From JAUQQI01 sp040289115 (GTDB taxonomy: Bacteria > Chloroflexota > Dehalococcoidia > JAUQQI01), in NCBI GenBank assembly GCA_040289115.1, contig PSKS01000005.1, positions 1 through 64,000 of the forward strand: DNA of 64,000 bases. The letters run 5' to 3'. This document shows, piece after piece, positions 7,878 to 16,508 of the stretch (the stretch's first letter is position 1; each line of letters starts with the position of its first letter). The position numbers and the translations under genes were made by a program. Under the pieces are notes generated by a model that worked only from the letters and a program-made list of their open reading frames with translations, was not told the DNA's origin and made no database searches.

Positions 7878-10677
7878 AGACCCGGCCCCCCACAAGCCCG
7901 AAACCGAGGGCCAAAACCCAGAGCAGAAGGGACCATCCGGTTACCGTCAGGCCAAGCCGGAGGGTTGCCGGCCGGTAGCTAAGGGTCACTTCGTGGTCGC
8001 CTGCCGGAAGCTCAAGCCCCTGGAAGAGATAATTGACCCGGATCAGCCCCGCCGGCCGGCCGTCGATGGCGGCCGTCCAGCCGGGGAAGAAAGCCTCGGC
8101 GAAAACCAGAAGGGCCGGCCGGAGGAGGCGTACCCGCACCCTGAGCTCCTCGGGGGTTTGTCGGCTCACTTCCACAGTTTCGCCCGCAAGGGGGACCGAA
8201 GGCCCGGGGGGAAACCCAAGCTGGCGCTCGACCACGACCCGACCCTGGGCCATCGCCCGGACGGCCTGGTCCGGCAGGGCCGTGGCCTGCCAGTCGCGGG
8301 CCAGGTAGACCTTCGGGCGGTCGGTAAGGACCCGGTAAAGTTTCAGGTCGCCGCTGTGGACCAACCTGAGGGCCGGGTCGAGGGGTACCGGCTCGACGGC
8401 GTAGTTTCGCTCGTCCACCAGGCTTAGCGCCCGCAGGATGACGCGGTTGGTGGAGGCCCCCTCCACCACCAGTCGACTCACCGGGGTCGGCCGAGGCAGC
8501 TTGAAAACTTTAAGATAGGCCTCGCCATCGGCCGTTTCCACCGGTCGGGCCTCGGTGCCCCCAGGTCCGGTCTCCACCCCGGCCCGCAGGGTAAAACTCA
8601 AAGCCTCCCCGGGCCCGACCACCGTCAGCACCGCCAGGGCCTCCCCGGGACCAGGGTGAGCCTCGGGTGCCGGCCGGCTTATCACCCCGACCGCGGTGGC
8701 CCAGGTCCCCGACGGCAGCAGGTAAATCTGTTGGTCCCCCCGACGCAAGGGGGCGGCAGTGGATAGGTCGTAATAAACCCCATCAACCCAGCGGTCCCGG
8801 GTCTTGTCCATCACCACATACCGGACCCCCAGACCTGAAAGGACGGCGGAATCGGGAATAATGTCCAGGTCGAACCGGAGCTGGGAGTCGGCGTGAAGGT
8901 TTTCGACGATTTCAGGCCGGCCGGTCCGGCTCGCCTCGTATTCCAGCCAGGCCCGCTTAAACTCCCAGTAGGCGGCCGACGGGAGCATCCCGCCGTCGTA
9001 GCCGTCGACGGTGGGCAGCCGGTAGACCATCCCCAGGTTAGGCACAACGGCCTCTTTATACTTCAGGAAAATCAAACCCTCTTTAACCTGGGCCTCGGGA
9101 TAGCCCCGGGACCAGGCCCTGATGACGTCGGCCTGGTCTCCGGGCTGGAAACGGGTGTCCACCAGGGACAGGACCACAGGCTCCTGCTCGAGGCGGAGCT
9201 GGCTCAGGGCCGGCCGGTCCGCCGTCAGGAAGGCTGCCGGAAAGACCCGGGTGACCTCCAGGCCGTTCACGGCCAGGCTAAGCTCCACCGCCGCCGGAAG
9301 GATAAGGGCCCAGGCGATGGTGCGGGCGGCCGGCAGGCCCACGGGCCAGAAGGTGGCCAAAAAGGCGGTAAGGGCCGCAGCCGGAACCCAGACGGTCCGG
9401 GCCGGCCCCTCGGGGAAGGTAAGCACCGGCTGCCAGCTTAAGAGGATAAACCCCAAAACCAGCAGACCCGCTAGCCAGAGGGCCGCCACCTTTACCCGCT
9501 GTCCACCTGCCCCTCTATCCAGGCCGGCCTCCAGACCGATTCCGGCCAGAAGGGCAACGGCCAGGGTATAAAGTAAGAGCCAGCGGGCCGGCACCCGGAA
9601 CAGCCGCAGGCCCGGCACCAGGTCGTAAAGGACCGGGCTCAGGGGGTTGTACGCCGACATGGCCAGGGCCAGGGCGATAGCCCCCAAAAGCAGGGCGTAG
9701 GTGCGGTGGGGCCTGCCTCCGGCCCCCAAAACCCCGGCCAGGGCGAGCCCCAGGGGAATGAACCCGACGTAGGCAATGAACTCGTTAAAGGGGTTGTCCC
9801 CGTAGGTGGGCAAAAGGGACCGGAGCAGTTCCCAAGGGGGCAGCGAAAAGCTTACGGCCTCCCGGAAGGAGAGGCCCTCACCCCGGATGGAAAGCCGGCT
9901 CAGCTCCCAGGAAGGCAGAACCTGAACCGCGGCCAGCCCAAAGCCGAGGGCCACGGCCAGGCCGAATCCCAAGATCCGAATCCCCGCCGCCGGAAAGCGG
10001 AGCCCCCGGGCCTCGTAGGCGGCCAGGAGGCCGGCGGCCACCAGAGTAAGGTAGGTCTCCTGGGGATGACCGGCCAGAAGCTGCAGCCCGATGAAGAGGG
10101 CTGTAAGGGGCAGCCAACTGGGCCCGCCCCGCACCAGCCGGACGGTGCCCAGCAGAACCCAGGGGAGCCAGGCGGAAGCGGCCGTCTGGTTGGGGTGGCC
10201 CAGCTGCTGGGCAAGGAACCCGCTCAGGCCGTAGGTGAGGGCGGCCAGGAGAGCGGCGGGCACCCCCAGCCCCAGTCCGAGCCGACCCAAAAGGTACATT
10301 CCCAGACCAGCCACCCAGAGGTGGAAGAAGATAAGGGCGACGAAGGCCGAGAAGGGCGGCAGGTAAAGGGTGACAAGGTTCGGCGGGTAAAGGACCGCCG
10401 CCTGGATGTTGGCAAAAAGGGGGGCACCCCCAAAAATGTAGGGGTTCCAGAGGGGCAGCCGGCCCTGGGCCAAAGCCTCGGTGACGGCGACCCGGTAGGG
10501 GTAAAAATAGGTCAACAGGTCGTAGCCTGAGGGGACCAGGTCAGGGTCGAGGAGCCGGTGGTGGGCCCCGACCACGGCCAGGCCCAGAAGGAGAGGCGCC
10601 AGGAGGTCGGCCCGGGTCAGACGGGCCTGAACCGGTATTTGAGCAGCGTGAGGACGGCGGGCAGGCCATCCCGCCAA
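7867..10677 (-). CDS. YfhO-like large polytopic membrane protein (GT-C-like)
   Basis: Roughly 935 residues. Many hydrophobic helices fill the first half, including a PSGYDLLTYFYPYR loop after helix 1 and PLWNPYIFGGAPLFANIQAA, both typical of the YfhO family. A large extracytoplasmic domain follows, with a last helix at the C-terminus (LGLTVTGWSLLLWVLALGFG). YfhO proteins resemble GT-C glycosyltransferases and are linked to sugar decoration of wall polymers. The start is unclear: the frame is open to ATG 10743, but that would overlap the GT2 gene by 127 bases, so I use TTG 10677; a start nearer 10620 is possible. Coupled to the upstream GT2 gene. Confidence 0.8.
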   Translation of the reverse strand: MAGWPARRPHAAQIPVQARLTRADLLAPLLLGLAVVGAHHRLLDPDLVPSGYDLLTYFYPYRVAVTEALAQGRLPLWNPYIFGGAPLFANIQAAVLYPPNLVTLYLPPFSAFVALIFFHLWVAGLGMYLLGRLGLGLGVPAALLAALTYGLSGFLAQQLGHPNQTAASAWLPWVLLGTVRLVRGGPSWLPLTALFIGLQLLAGHPQETYLTLVAAGLLAAYEARGLRFPAAGIRILGFGLAVALGFGLAAVQVLPSWELSRLSIRGEGLSFREAVSFSLPPWELLRSLLPTYGDNPFNEFIAYVGFIPLGLALAGVLGAGGRPHRTYALLLGAIALALAMSAYNPLSPVLYDLVPGLRLFRVPARWLLLYTLAVALLAGIGLEAGLDRGAGGQRVKVAALWLAGLLVLGFILLSWQPVLTFPEGPARTVWVPAAALTAFLATFWPVGLPAARTIAWALILPAAVELSLAVNGLEVTRVFPAAFLTADRPALSQLRLEQEPVVLSLVDTRFQPGDQADVIRAWSRGYPEAQVKEGLIFLKYKEAVVPNLGMVYRLPTVDGYDGGMLPSAAYWEFKRAWLEYEASRTGRPEIVENLHADSQLRFDLDIIPDSAVLSGLGVRYVVMDKTRDRWVDGVYYDLSTAAPLRRGDQQIYLLPSGTWATAVGVISRPAPEAHPGPGEALAVLTVVGPGEALSFTLRAGVETGPGGTEARPVETADGEAYLKVFKLPRPTPVSRLVVEGASTNRVILRALSLVDERNYAVEPVPLDPALRLVHSGDLKLYRVLTDRPKVYLARDWQATALPDQAVRAMAQGRVVVERQLGFPPGPSVPLAGETVEVSRQTPEELRVRVRLLRPALLVFAEAFFPGWTAAIDGRPAGLIRVNYLFQGLELPAGDHEVTLSYRPATLRLGLTVTGWSLLLWVLALGFGLVGGRVFKP

Positions 10678-11312
10678 GGTGAGAGCTTCTTTTCGCCGCG
10701 CGGCGAGTAGCGGATCGGTACTTCGAATATCTCGTAGCCCCACCGCAGGACCTTAGCCGTAATTTCGGGCTCGATCTCAAAACGGTCGGATTCGATGTTG
10801 AGTCGGGAGTAAACTTCCCGACTCAGAACCTTATAACACGTCTCCATGTCCCGCAGCTGGCTTCCGTAAAGGCGGTTGGTAAGCCAGGTTAAAAACCGGT
10901 TACCCCAGCGCAGGAGGGGCTTCTGGAGGGAGAGGTCCCGGTAGCCGTAGACTACCTTGGCCCGGCCGCTGGCGATGGGCTCGAGGAGGATGGGGTAGTC
11001 CTCGGGGTAGTACTCCAGGTCGGCATCCTGGAAGATGACGGCGTCGCCGGTGGCGGCCTTAAGGGCAGTCCGGAGGGCGGCCCCCTTGCCCCGGTTCGTT
11101 TCGTGCCGGATGACCTTAAGGTCCGGGAGGGCCATGTCGGCCAGGACTCGGTCGGTGCCGTCGGTGGAGCAGTCGTCGACGACGATAATCTCCTTCTCCA
11201 CCGGCACCCGGCTCACCCGCTCGAGGACCTCCCTGATGCTGGAGACCTCATTGTAGACGGGGATTAAGACCGAGAGGCGAAAGGCCCCGGCGGGCCGGCC
11301 TGGGGCGCTCAA
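10617..11312 (-). CDS. Family 2 glycosyltransferase (dolichyl-phosphate sugar synthase-like)
   Basis: 231 residues from a TTG start that overlaps the stop of the ANTAR gene (TTGA). GT-A fold: LSVLIPVYNE at residue 13, IIVVDDCSTDGT, NRGKGAALRTAL and the metal-binding FQDADLEYYPEDY. The C-terminus lacks hydrophobic helices, so it is a short soluble or peripheral form that would load a sugar onto polyprenyl phosphate. The downstream YfhO-like membrane protein could use that lipid-linked sugar, making the pair a plausible donor/transferase unit. Confidence 0.88.
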   Translation of the reverse strand: MSAPGRPAGAFRLSVLIPVYNEVSSIREVLERVSRVPVEKEIIVVDDCSTDGTDRVLADMALPDLKVIRHETNRGKGAALRTALKAATGDAVIFQDADLEYYPEDYPILLEPIASGRAKVVYGYRDLSLQKPLLRWGNRFLTWLTNRLYGSQLRDMETCYKVLSREVYSRLNIESDRFEIEPEITAKVLRWGYEIFEVPIRYSPRGEKKLSPWRDGLPAVLTLLKYRFRPV

Positions 11313-11926
11313 AGCTCCTTACCGAGCTGGTGGGCCAGGATGATGGCCTGGGCGATCTCCTTCATCGGCCGGCGGGTGTTCATGGAGAGCCGCTGGATAC
11401 GCCGGAAGGCCTCGGCCTCGGTAAGACCCTGGGTATCCATCAGGATGCCCTTGGCCTGGTCCACCAACTTGCGGGTCTCGAGGGCATCTTTAAGGTCGGC
11501 CACCTCTTTTTCGAGGGCCTGTAGCTCCCGATATCGTTCGATGGCCACCTCAATGGCCGGGCCAAGGTCGCTTTCCCGGAAAGGCTTGACCAGGTAGGCA
11601 ATCACACCGGCGCCCTTGGCCCCTTCCACCAGTTCCGGCTGGCTGTAGGCCGTAAGGAGCAAAACGGGGGCGATCCGCTCCTCGGCGATGATGCGGGCGG
11701 CGGTGATGCCGTCGAGGCCCGGCATCTTTATGTCCATGATTACCAGGTCGGGCTTTAGCTGTTTGGCCAGGGTAATGGCCGTGGCACCGTCGGCGGCCTC
11801 GGCGACCACCTCGTACCCGAGGCCGGTCAGCATCTCCCGCAGGTCCATCCGGATGATGGGCTCGTCGTCGACGATAATGAGCCGCTTTTTATCGGCTTTT
11901 TCGGTCCGGTCGGCTTTGTTCGCCAT
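11309..11926 (-). CDS. ANTAR-domain response regulator (RNA-binding antiterminator)
   Basis: 205 residues from ATG 11926; GTG 11932 and TTG 11938 are in frame but less likely. The N-terminal receiver domain holds the acidic pair VDDEP, the phospho-acceptor in LVIMDIKMPGLDG and the conserved Lys in YLVKPF. A coiled-coil linker (about residues 125-145) leads to a C-terminal ANTAR domain (QAKGILMDTQGLTEAEAFRRIQ). Known ANTAR proteins bind paired hairpins in nascent RNA and block termination. No histidine kinase lies nearby. A perfect palindrome lies upstream at 11960-11976. Confidence 0.92.
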   Translation of the reverse strand: MANKADRTEKADKKRLIIVDDEPIIRMDLREMLTGLGYEVVAEAADGATAITLAKQLKPDLVIMDIKMPGLDGITAARIIAEERIAPVLLLTAYSQPELVEGAKGAGVIAYLVKPFRESDLGPAIEVAIERYRELQALEKEVADLKDALETRKLVDQAKGILMDTQGLTEAEAFRRIQRLSMNTRRPMKEIAQAIILAHQLGKEL

Positions 11927-11959
11927 ACCCACGCTCAACTTACCAACCAGGTCTCCCCT

Positions 11960-11996
11960 CTTATAGATTCTATAAGAACTTTAGCCTGAGGAACAA
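11960..11996 (-). promoter_or_regulatory. Promoter with a perfect 17-bp palindrome upstream of the ANTAR gene
   Basis: CTTATAGATTCTATAAG at 11960-11976 is a perfect inverted repeat around one central T. On the minus strand it carries TATAGA, which with TTGTTC (11991-11996) at 16-base spacing can act as -10 and -35. An overlapping operator for a dimeric repressor or autoregulator is likely. Confidence 0.5.
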
Positions 11997-12008
11997 TACC
12001 GCCGGGAA

Positions 12009-12392
12009 ATGCCGGCCGACGTCTGGCCAGAAGACGAGCTGCGCAGGTTTGCGCAAGCCGAAGCGGTGCGCATCTCACCCCTGGGTGAGGATGGGGCGAC
12101 GTACTGGCCCCCGACGCTGGTCTGGTGCGTGGTCGTTGACGATGCCGTATAAGTGGGCGCCTAGTACGGGCGGGAATCGCGCTGGTACCGGGCTGTGGCG
12201 CGCCAGCGAGCGGGGCGGATCATGGTCGGCCGCATGGCGAGGGAGGACAGCTTCGAGCCGATTCCGGCGGACCACCTGGTTCAGGTCTACATCGACGAGG
12301 CCTACCGGGCAAAGTGTGGGCGCAGCCCTTACATTGGTCCGATGGTAAGTGTCCGCGTCCGCTCCGCCACGGTTAAAGTTCTGCCCCACTGA
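12009..12392 (+). pseudogene. DUF2255-like gene interrupted by two in-frame stops
   Basis: From ATG 12009 to TGA 12392 one frame spells a full-length DUF2255-type protein of about 127 codons: a start of the WPEDELRRFAQAEAVRISP type, a middle VVVDDAV, then YGRESRWYRAV, and the ending YIDEAYRAKCGRSPYIGPMVS. The frame is never shifted, but codon 48 is TAA (12150) and codon 52 is TAG (12162). In relatives the motif is of the type VYVRAYxGR, so both stops replace tyrosine codons (TAC to TAA/TAG). It is most likely a recent pseudogene. Family function is unknown. Confidence 0.7.
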
Positions 12393-12414
12393 GGGGCGGC
12401 CCGACCAGGGCTCT

Positions 12415-12729
12415 TCAGGTAGCGCTTGGGGCAAAACTAAACTGAGGTTCATATTCACCTGGGCCACCTGGGGCCGACCGAGGGCCTTGGTGAATGGTGA
12501 GGGACACCACCTCCAGACCCATCCGGGCCAGGTCGACCTCGGCTGCCTCCCGGGCCCGGCGGGCGCTCTCCTGCCGCCTTAGGTAGACATCGTAGGCGCA
12601 GGCGGCGGTGCTGGCCGCCCGGGCGGCCAGCACCCCGTTCAGCATCATGGGAATATCCGGCTTGCCCAGGAAAATCCAGGCGCCGAAGAGGCCCGAGAAG
12701 GCCCCAGCCGCCACGGCCAGGTGGGTCGT
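12415..12729 (-). pseudogene. Gene debris with an ammonium-transporter-like segment and a flotillin-like segment
   Basis: The reading frame directly downstream of the CysS-tail gene gives NLTTHLAVAAGAFSG and GKPDIPMMLNGVLA, which closely resemble a transmembrane portion of Amt ammonium transporters (…GKPDLxMxLNGxLAG…). It then runs into a charged helical stretch ending DLARMGLEVVSLTI, which recalls SPFH/flotillin proteins. Neither family is present at more than a small fraction of its normal length and there is no separate start codon. I read this as fused remnants, not a working gene. The assignment rests on short motifs only. Confidence 0.4.
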
Positions 12730-13827
12730 CAGGTTCCGGATAAGGTTTCGGGGGTGGGAACGGGGCGGAATGGGGCGTGGCCCTGCCCGGCTGGGCGCCA
12801 GCGGGGACCTTCCCGGGTGTCCTGAACCTCGTAGCCGAGGCGATAAAGCTCGCCGCGGAGGGCATCCGCCCGGGCCCAGTCGGCGGCCCGTCGGGCAGCC
12901 TCCCGCTCCCAGACCAGGCGGACCACCTCCGCCGGCAGCTCTGGCTCTGACGGTTCGGGGATGCCTTCGGGCATGGGAAACCGCTCGGCCGGTGGGATTT
13001 CCCACCGGCCGAGCAGGTCGAGGGGAAACGCCTCACCGGCCGCAAAGGCCAATTCCTGCCGGTTCCGCCAGATAATTACGGCCCCCCGGCCCAGCACCTC
13101 CACCCGTCCTTGTTCGAAATCGACGATGGCGGCGGTGTGCTCCTCAATGCCCAGCACTGTAAGCCCGGGGGGAAGCAGGGCCTCGAGGCGGGCCCACCGC
13201 TCCCGCCCCATGAAACAGCGGCTGGTGTCCAGCTCTTCGCCGCCCTCCCGGTTGTTCCAGTGGGGGATGATAACCAGCGGCAAGCCGTACAGGTCGAAGA
13301 GGCCGAGTCCGGGCTGCCAGTGGGGGTCCTCGCCAACCTTATAAATCTCCATACACCGGCAGGGCATAGGCCCCGAAGGCGATGGTCGCCGCGCTGGCTA
13401 GGACCAGGGCCGCGCCCTGCCGGTGCCGGGCCGCAATGGCCCGGTAGGCTAGGGTGTCCGCCAGGTGTTTTACGGCATAGGTAGGACTGCCCGGGCCCAA
13501 GAAGATGACATCCGCCCGTCGGATGGGTGCCAGCAGGCCCGGGTTATTGGTTCCCAGTTCGGAATCCCGCCGCCGGGCCGGGACAACTGTCACGTCGGGG
13601 GCGAAGTTTTGGAGCCGCTGGCGGAAGAAATCGGCGATTCTACCCGCCACCAGGGCCGAGTTCGGCTGGAAGCCGGACGGGGTCTCCAGGATTATTACCC
13701 GGACCGGCCGCCGGTATCGGCCGAAAATCCGTTCGCAGGCCAGTCGGCCCGTCGGGCCAGTTTCGCCTGAGCCGAAGAGGACGACGGGACCCGGCTTCGG
13801 TTCACCGGCCGGATTAGGGTCGCTCAC
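12729..13827 (-). pseudogene. Peptidase-S51-like/CysS-tail fusion gene split by a +1 frameshift
   Basis: Two ORFs, 13827-13339 and 13367-12729, together make one protein. The first has a cyanophycinase/S51-like start (LFGSGETGPTGRLACERIFGR, then FLGPGSPTYAVKHL and ASAATIAFGAY). The second continues with EIYKVGEDPHW, IPHWNNREGGEELDTSRCF, and ends in a helical tail like the C-terminus of cysteinyl-tRNA synthetase (VWEREAARRAADWARAD). Deleting one G from TATGGAG near 13347 restores a single frame of about 365 codons. An ATG (minus strand, near 13350) starts the second ORF just before the first stops, so two-chain expression is possible. It cannot be an intact tRNA synthetase: the catalytic domain is absent. 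Confidence 0.6.
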
Positions 13828-13868
13828 ATTTTTAAGGATAAACCCGTCTGCTGGCCCAAAGCAACGGG

Positions 13869-14696
13869 TCAGCCCGCCTTCTTCATCCCCCAGCGCTCGA
13901 TGGTCCGGAACTCCATTAACCGGAAGGCGTACTCGACGGCGATACCCAGCAAGGAGATGATGATCAGGCCGGCGAAGACCCGGGGCGTCTCCAGAAAATA
14001 CCGGGCTGTGTTAATATACCAGCCCAGCCCCCCCTGGGCCCCGGCCACCCCAAAGACGAGCTCGGCGGCCACCACCGTCCGCCAGCCGAAGGCCCAGGCC
14101 ACCTTCAGGCCCGAGATGAGGTGGGGCAGGGCCGCCGGCAGAAGGACGTCCCAGACCAGCCTCAGGCCCTTAAGCCCCAGCGTCCGGGCGGCCAGCTGCA
14201 GGGTGGGGCTGACCGTCCGGAAGCCCATGTCGGTGCTGATGGCGATGGGCCAGATAGTGGCGTAGGCCACCACGAAGATGATGGCGGTGGGGGTGAGGCC
14301 GAACCAGATCATGGCTAGGGGCAGGATGGCCACCCCCGGCAAGGGGTTGAAGACCGACGTAAGGATCGACAGCAGGTCGTGGCCCACGTCTGAGGTGATG
14401 GAGAAGGCGGCCAGCAGCAGTCCCAAGGCCGCCCCGAGCAGGGTGCCGATGACCAGAAACTGCAAGGTTGTCAGGGTGCTTCGGGGAATGGAAAGGTTTG
14501 CCAGGTCCCGAACCAGGGCCTCGGCCACCGCCGTCGGCGACGGAAAGAGCAACGGCTTTACCTGGGCGGCCGTAACGTAGACCTGCCAGAGGAGGATAAG
14601 ACCCACCAGGATCAGCAGGCGGCGGGTCCAGGGATTCCGAAGCAGTCCCGGCACCGCCATCGGGCGGGGCCGGGTTACGGGCAGCTCTCCCCTCAT
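13869..14696 (-). CDS. ABC transporter permease, SsuC/TauC type
   Basis: 275 residues. Six or so hydrophobic helices with the binding-protein-dependent permease signature around LGAALGLLLAAF and, near residue 190, the EAA-like loop (ARTLGLKGLRLVWDVLLPAALPHLISGLKVAWAFGWR, discontinuously matched). Such permeases form the membrane channel for aliphatic sulfonates, taurine, nitrate or pyrimidine precursors. Overlaps the ATPase gene by 4 bases. Last gene of the long minus-strand operon starting at 23331. Confidence 0.88.
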   Translation of the reverse strand: MRGELPVTRPRPMAVPGLLRNPWTRRLLILVGLILLWQVYVTAAQVKPLLFPSPTAVAEALVRDLANLSIPRSTLTTLQFLVIGTLLGAALGLLLAAFSITSDVGHDLLSILTSVFNPLPGVAILPLAMIWFGLTPTAIIFVVAYATIWPIAISTDMGFRTVSPTLQLAARTLGLKGLRLVWDVLLPAALPHLISGLKVAWAFGWRTVVAAELVFGVAGAQGGLGWYINTARYFLETPRVFAGLIIISLLGIAVEYAFRLMEFRTIERWGMKKAG

Positions 14697-15481
14697 TTTG
14701 CTCCCTCCTCCCGGACAGCCCGGGCCTCGGCCTCCCCGCCCAGAAGGCGGCGGAGCCGGCGGGTGGCCTCGGCGAAGGCCTCACTGTCCATGTCGTCCAC
14801 GTGCTCGGTGTTAACGATGGCCTGAACCCGGCCGGGATTGGCGGCCATTACCAGGACCCGGTGGCCCAGGTAGGCCGCCTCCTGGATGGAGTGGGTTACC
14901 AGGATGATGGTTACACCGGTCTCGGCCCAGATGCGGTTGAGCTCCTGCTGAAGCTGGGTCCGGGTTATGGCGTCGAGGGCGCCGAACGGCTCATCCATGA
15001 GCAGGATCTTTGGCCCGATGGCCAGGGCCCGGGCGATGGCAGCCCGCTGCTTCATCCCGCCGGAAAGCTGGTGGGGGTACTTATCGGCAGCCGCCTCAAT
15101 GCCCACCAGCCGCAGGAAATGGTGGGCCTGCTCCACCGCCGTCCGACCCCGGGCCCGGCCGGTCACCTTAAGGGCGTAGACGACGTTGTCCAGGACCGTG
15201 CGCCAGGGGAAGAGCTGGTCGAACTCCTGGAAAACCACCGCTCGGTCGGGGCCCGGCTCCCGGACCGGCTCCCCCGCCACTAGCACCCGGCCCCGGCTGG
15301 GCATAACGAAGCCGGCGATGGCCCGGAGCAGGGTGGTCTTGCCGCAACCGGAGGGGCCGATGATGATGAACTTTTCCCCTTCCCGCACCTCGAAGGCCAC
15401 ACCGTCCACCGCCGTGAAGCGGCGACCTTCAGGGTCGGCATACTCGATCCGGATGTCGTCGACTACCACAACGGGCTTCAT
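14693..15481 (-). CDS. ABC transporter ATPase, SsuB/TauB type
   Basis: About 262 residues from ATG 15481, preceded by GGGGGGC; the frame is open to 15511, which would overlap the binding-protein gene. Walker A GPSGCGKTT, Q-loop VVFQEFDQLFPW, signature LSGGMKQR, Walker B ILLMDEPFGALD and switch His VTHS are all present. The FPWRTVLDNV sequence after the Q-loop is typical of the sulfonate/taurine/nitrate importer family. It drives uptake together with the adjacent permease and lipoprotein. Confidence 0.9.
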   Translation of the reverse strand: MKPVVVVDDIRIEYADPEGRRFTAVDGVAFEVREGEKFIIIGPSGCGKTTLLRAIAGFVMPSRGRVLVAGEPVREPGPDRAVVFQEFDQLFPWRTVLDNVVYALKVTGRARGRTAVEQAHHFLRLVGIEAAADKYPHQLSGGMKQRAAIARALAIGPKILLMDEPFGALDAITRTQLQQELNRIWAETGVTIILVTHSIQEAAYLGHRVLVMAANPGRVQAIVNTEHVDDMDSEAFAEATRRLRRLLGGEAEARAVREEGAK

Positions 15482-15497
15482 AACGCCCCCCGAAAAG

Positions 15498-16496
15498 TTA
15501 GTCCCCGGCATCGCCCAGGAAGGGCACCGTCAGCTCCTTTATCGAGGACGGGACCTTCGAAATCATCCCGATGCTCCGCATAAATTCGGCGAACTTCAAG
15601 AAGCCCCGGGGGACCGTGTCGTAGACCATCCCCTCCCGGGTCATCCAGTCCCGGTAGGTCTGGGGCGAGACCTGGCCCCCCTCTTCCTCGGCCACCAGCC
15701 GGGCCGCCTCATCCGGCCGCTCTTTGATCAGGCGGGTCGCTTCGACGACGGCCTCGTAAAAGGCCTTATTGAATTCGGGGTATTCGTTATAAAAGCTTTC
15801 CATTACCCAGACGCTGTTAAAGGTGTGGGGTCCGAAGACGTCGAAGCTGCGCAGGATAACCCTGGCCCCAGCGTCCTTCTCCTGGAACTGGAAGGGCGGC
15901 GACGTCAGGTGGGCGGCCAGCTGGCCCCCCAGCAAGGCCTGGACCCCGGCCGGGTGGGCGATGGCCACCAGATTCTGGTCCAGGGCGTTGGGATTGCCCA
16001 GCTGTTGCTGGGCGGCCCGGCGCAGAACCACCGCCTGGATGGAGTCCGGGGCCGGCAGACCAACCTGCATTCCGGGCTTTATGTCCCGAAGGCTTTTAAT
16101 ATTCGGGTCCACGGTCATGAGCCAGAGGTCCATCTGATTCAAGGACGATAAGATCCGCCAACCCACACCTCGGTCCCAACCCACCAGGAAGGGACCCGTA
16201 CCGCCGGCCCCCACCTGGATCTGGCCGGCGATCATCCCGTCCCGGATGGGGGCCCCGGCCGCCAGAATTTTCCACTCGAAGGTGGTGTTGGGGAACCGCT
16301 TTTCCAGCACCTGCTGCCGCTTCATGATGATGAGCTGGGCGTAACCAAGGCCCGGCTGGTAGGCAATGGTCACCTTAGCCGGGGCCTTTACGGCGCCCGG
16401 ACTCGGGGCCGGAGCCGGTGCCCCGGCCGGGGCGCAGGCAGCCGCCACAAGCCCCGCAAACACCAGCGCCGCGGCTATGAAATTAACCTTCAGCAT
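15498..16496 (-). CDS. ABC transporter substrate-binding lipoprotein, TauA/SsuA/NMT1-like
   Basis: 332 residues. A signal peptide ends in the lipobox VAAAC, followed by an Ala/Pro-rich linker (about residues 21-40), as expected for a lipoprotein tethered outside the membrane. The mature part (VTIAYQPGLGYAQLIIMKRQ, AGAPIRDGMIAGQIQVGAGGTGP) matches the family that binds sulfonates, nitrate or thiamine precursors. Its ligand cannot be read from sequence alone. It follows directly on a succinate-dehydrogenase-like cluster in the same operon, which is unusual and suggests the ligand feeds those enzymes. Confidence 0.88.
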   Translation of the reverse strand: MLKVNFIAAALVFAGLVAAACAPAGAPAPAPSPGAVKAPAKVTIAYQPGLGYAQLIIMKRQQVLEKRFPNTTFEWKILAAGAPIRDGMIAGQIQVGAGGTGPFLVGWDRGVGWRILSSLNQMDLWLMTVDPNIKSLRDIKPGMQVGLPAPDSIQAVVLRRAAQQQLGNPNALDQNLVAIAHPAGVQALLGGQLAAHLTSPPFQFQEKDAGARVILRSFDVFGPHTFNSVWVMESFYNEYPEFNKAFYEAVVEATRLIKERPDEAARLVAEEEGGQVSPQTYRDWMTREGMVYDTVPRGFLKFAEFMRSIGMISKVPSSIKELTVPFLGDAGD

Positions 16497-16508
16497 GGCC
16501 CTCCCTCC

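Noticed and set aside
12075..12467. Minus-strand ORF with QVNMNLSLVL, recalling formiminotransferase-type motifs
   Set aside because: Too short a match, and the rest of the frame is antisense to the DUF2255 pseudogene.
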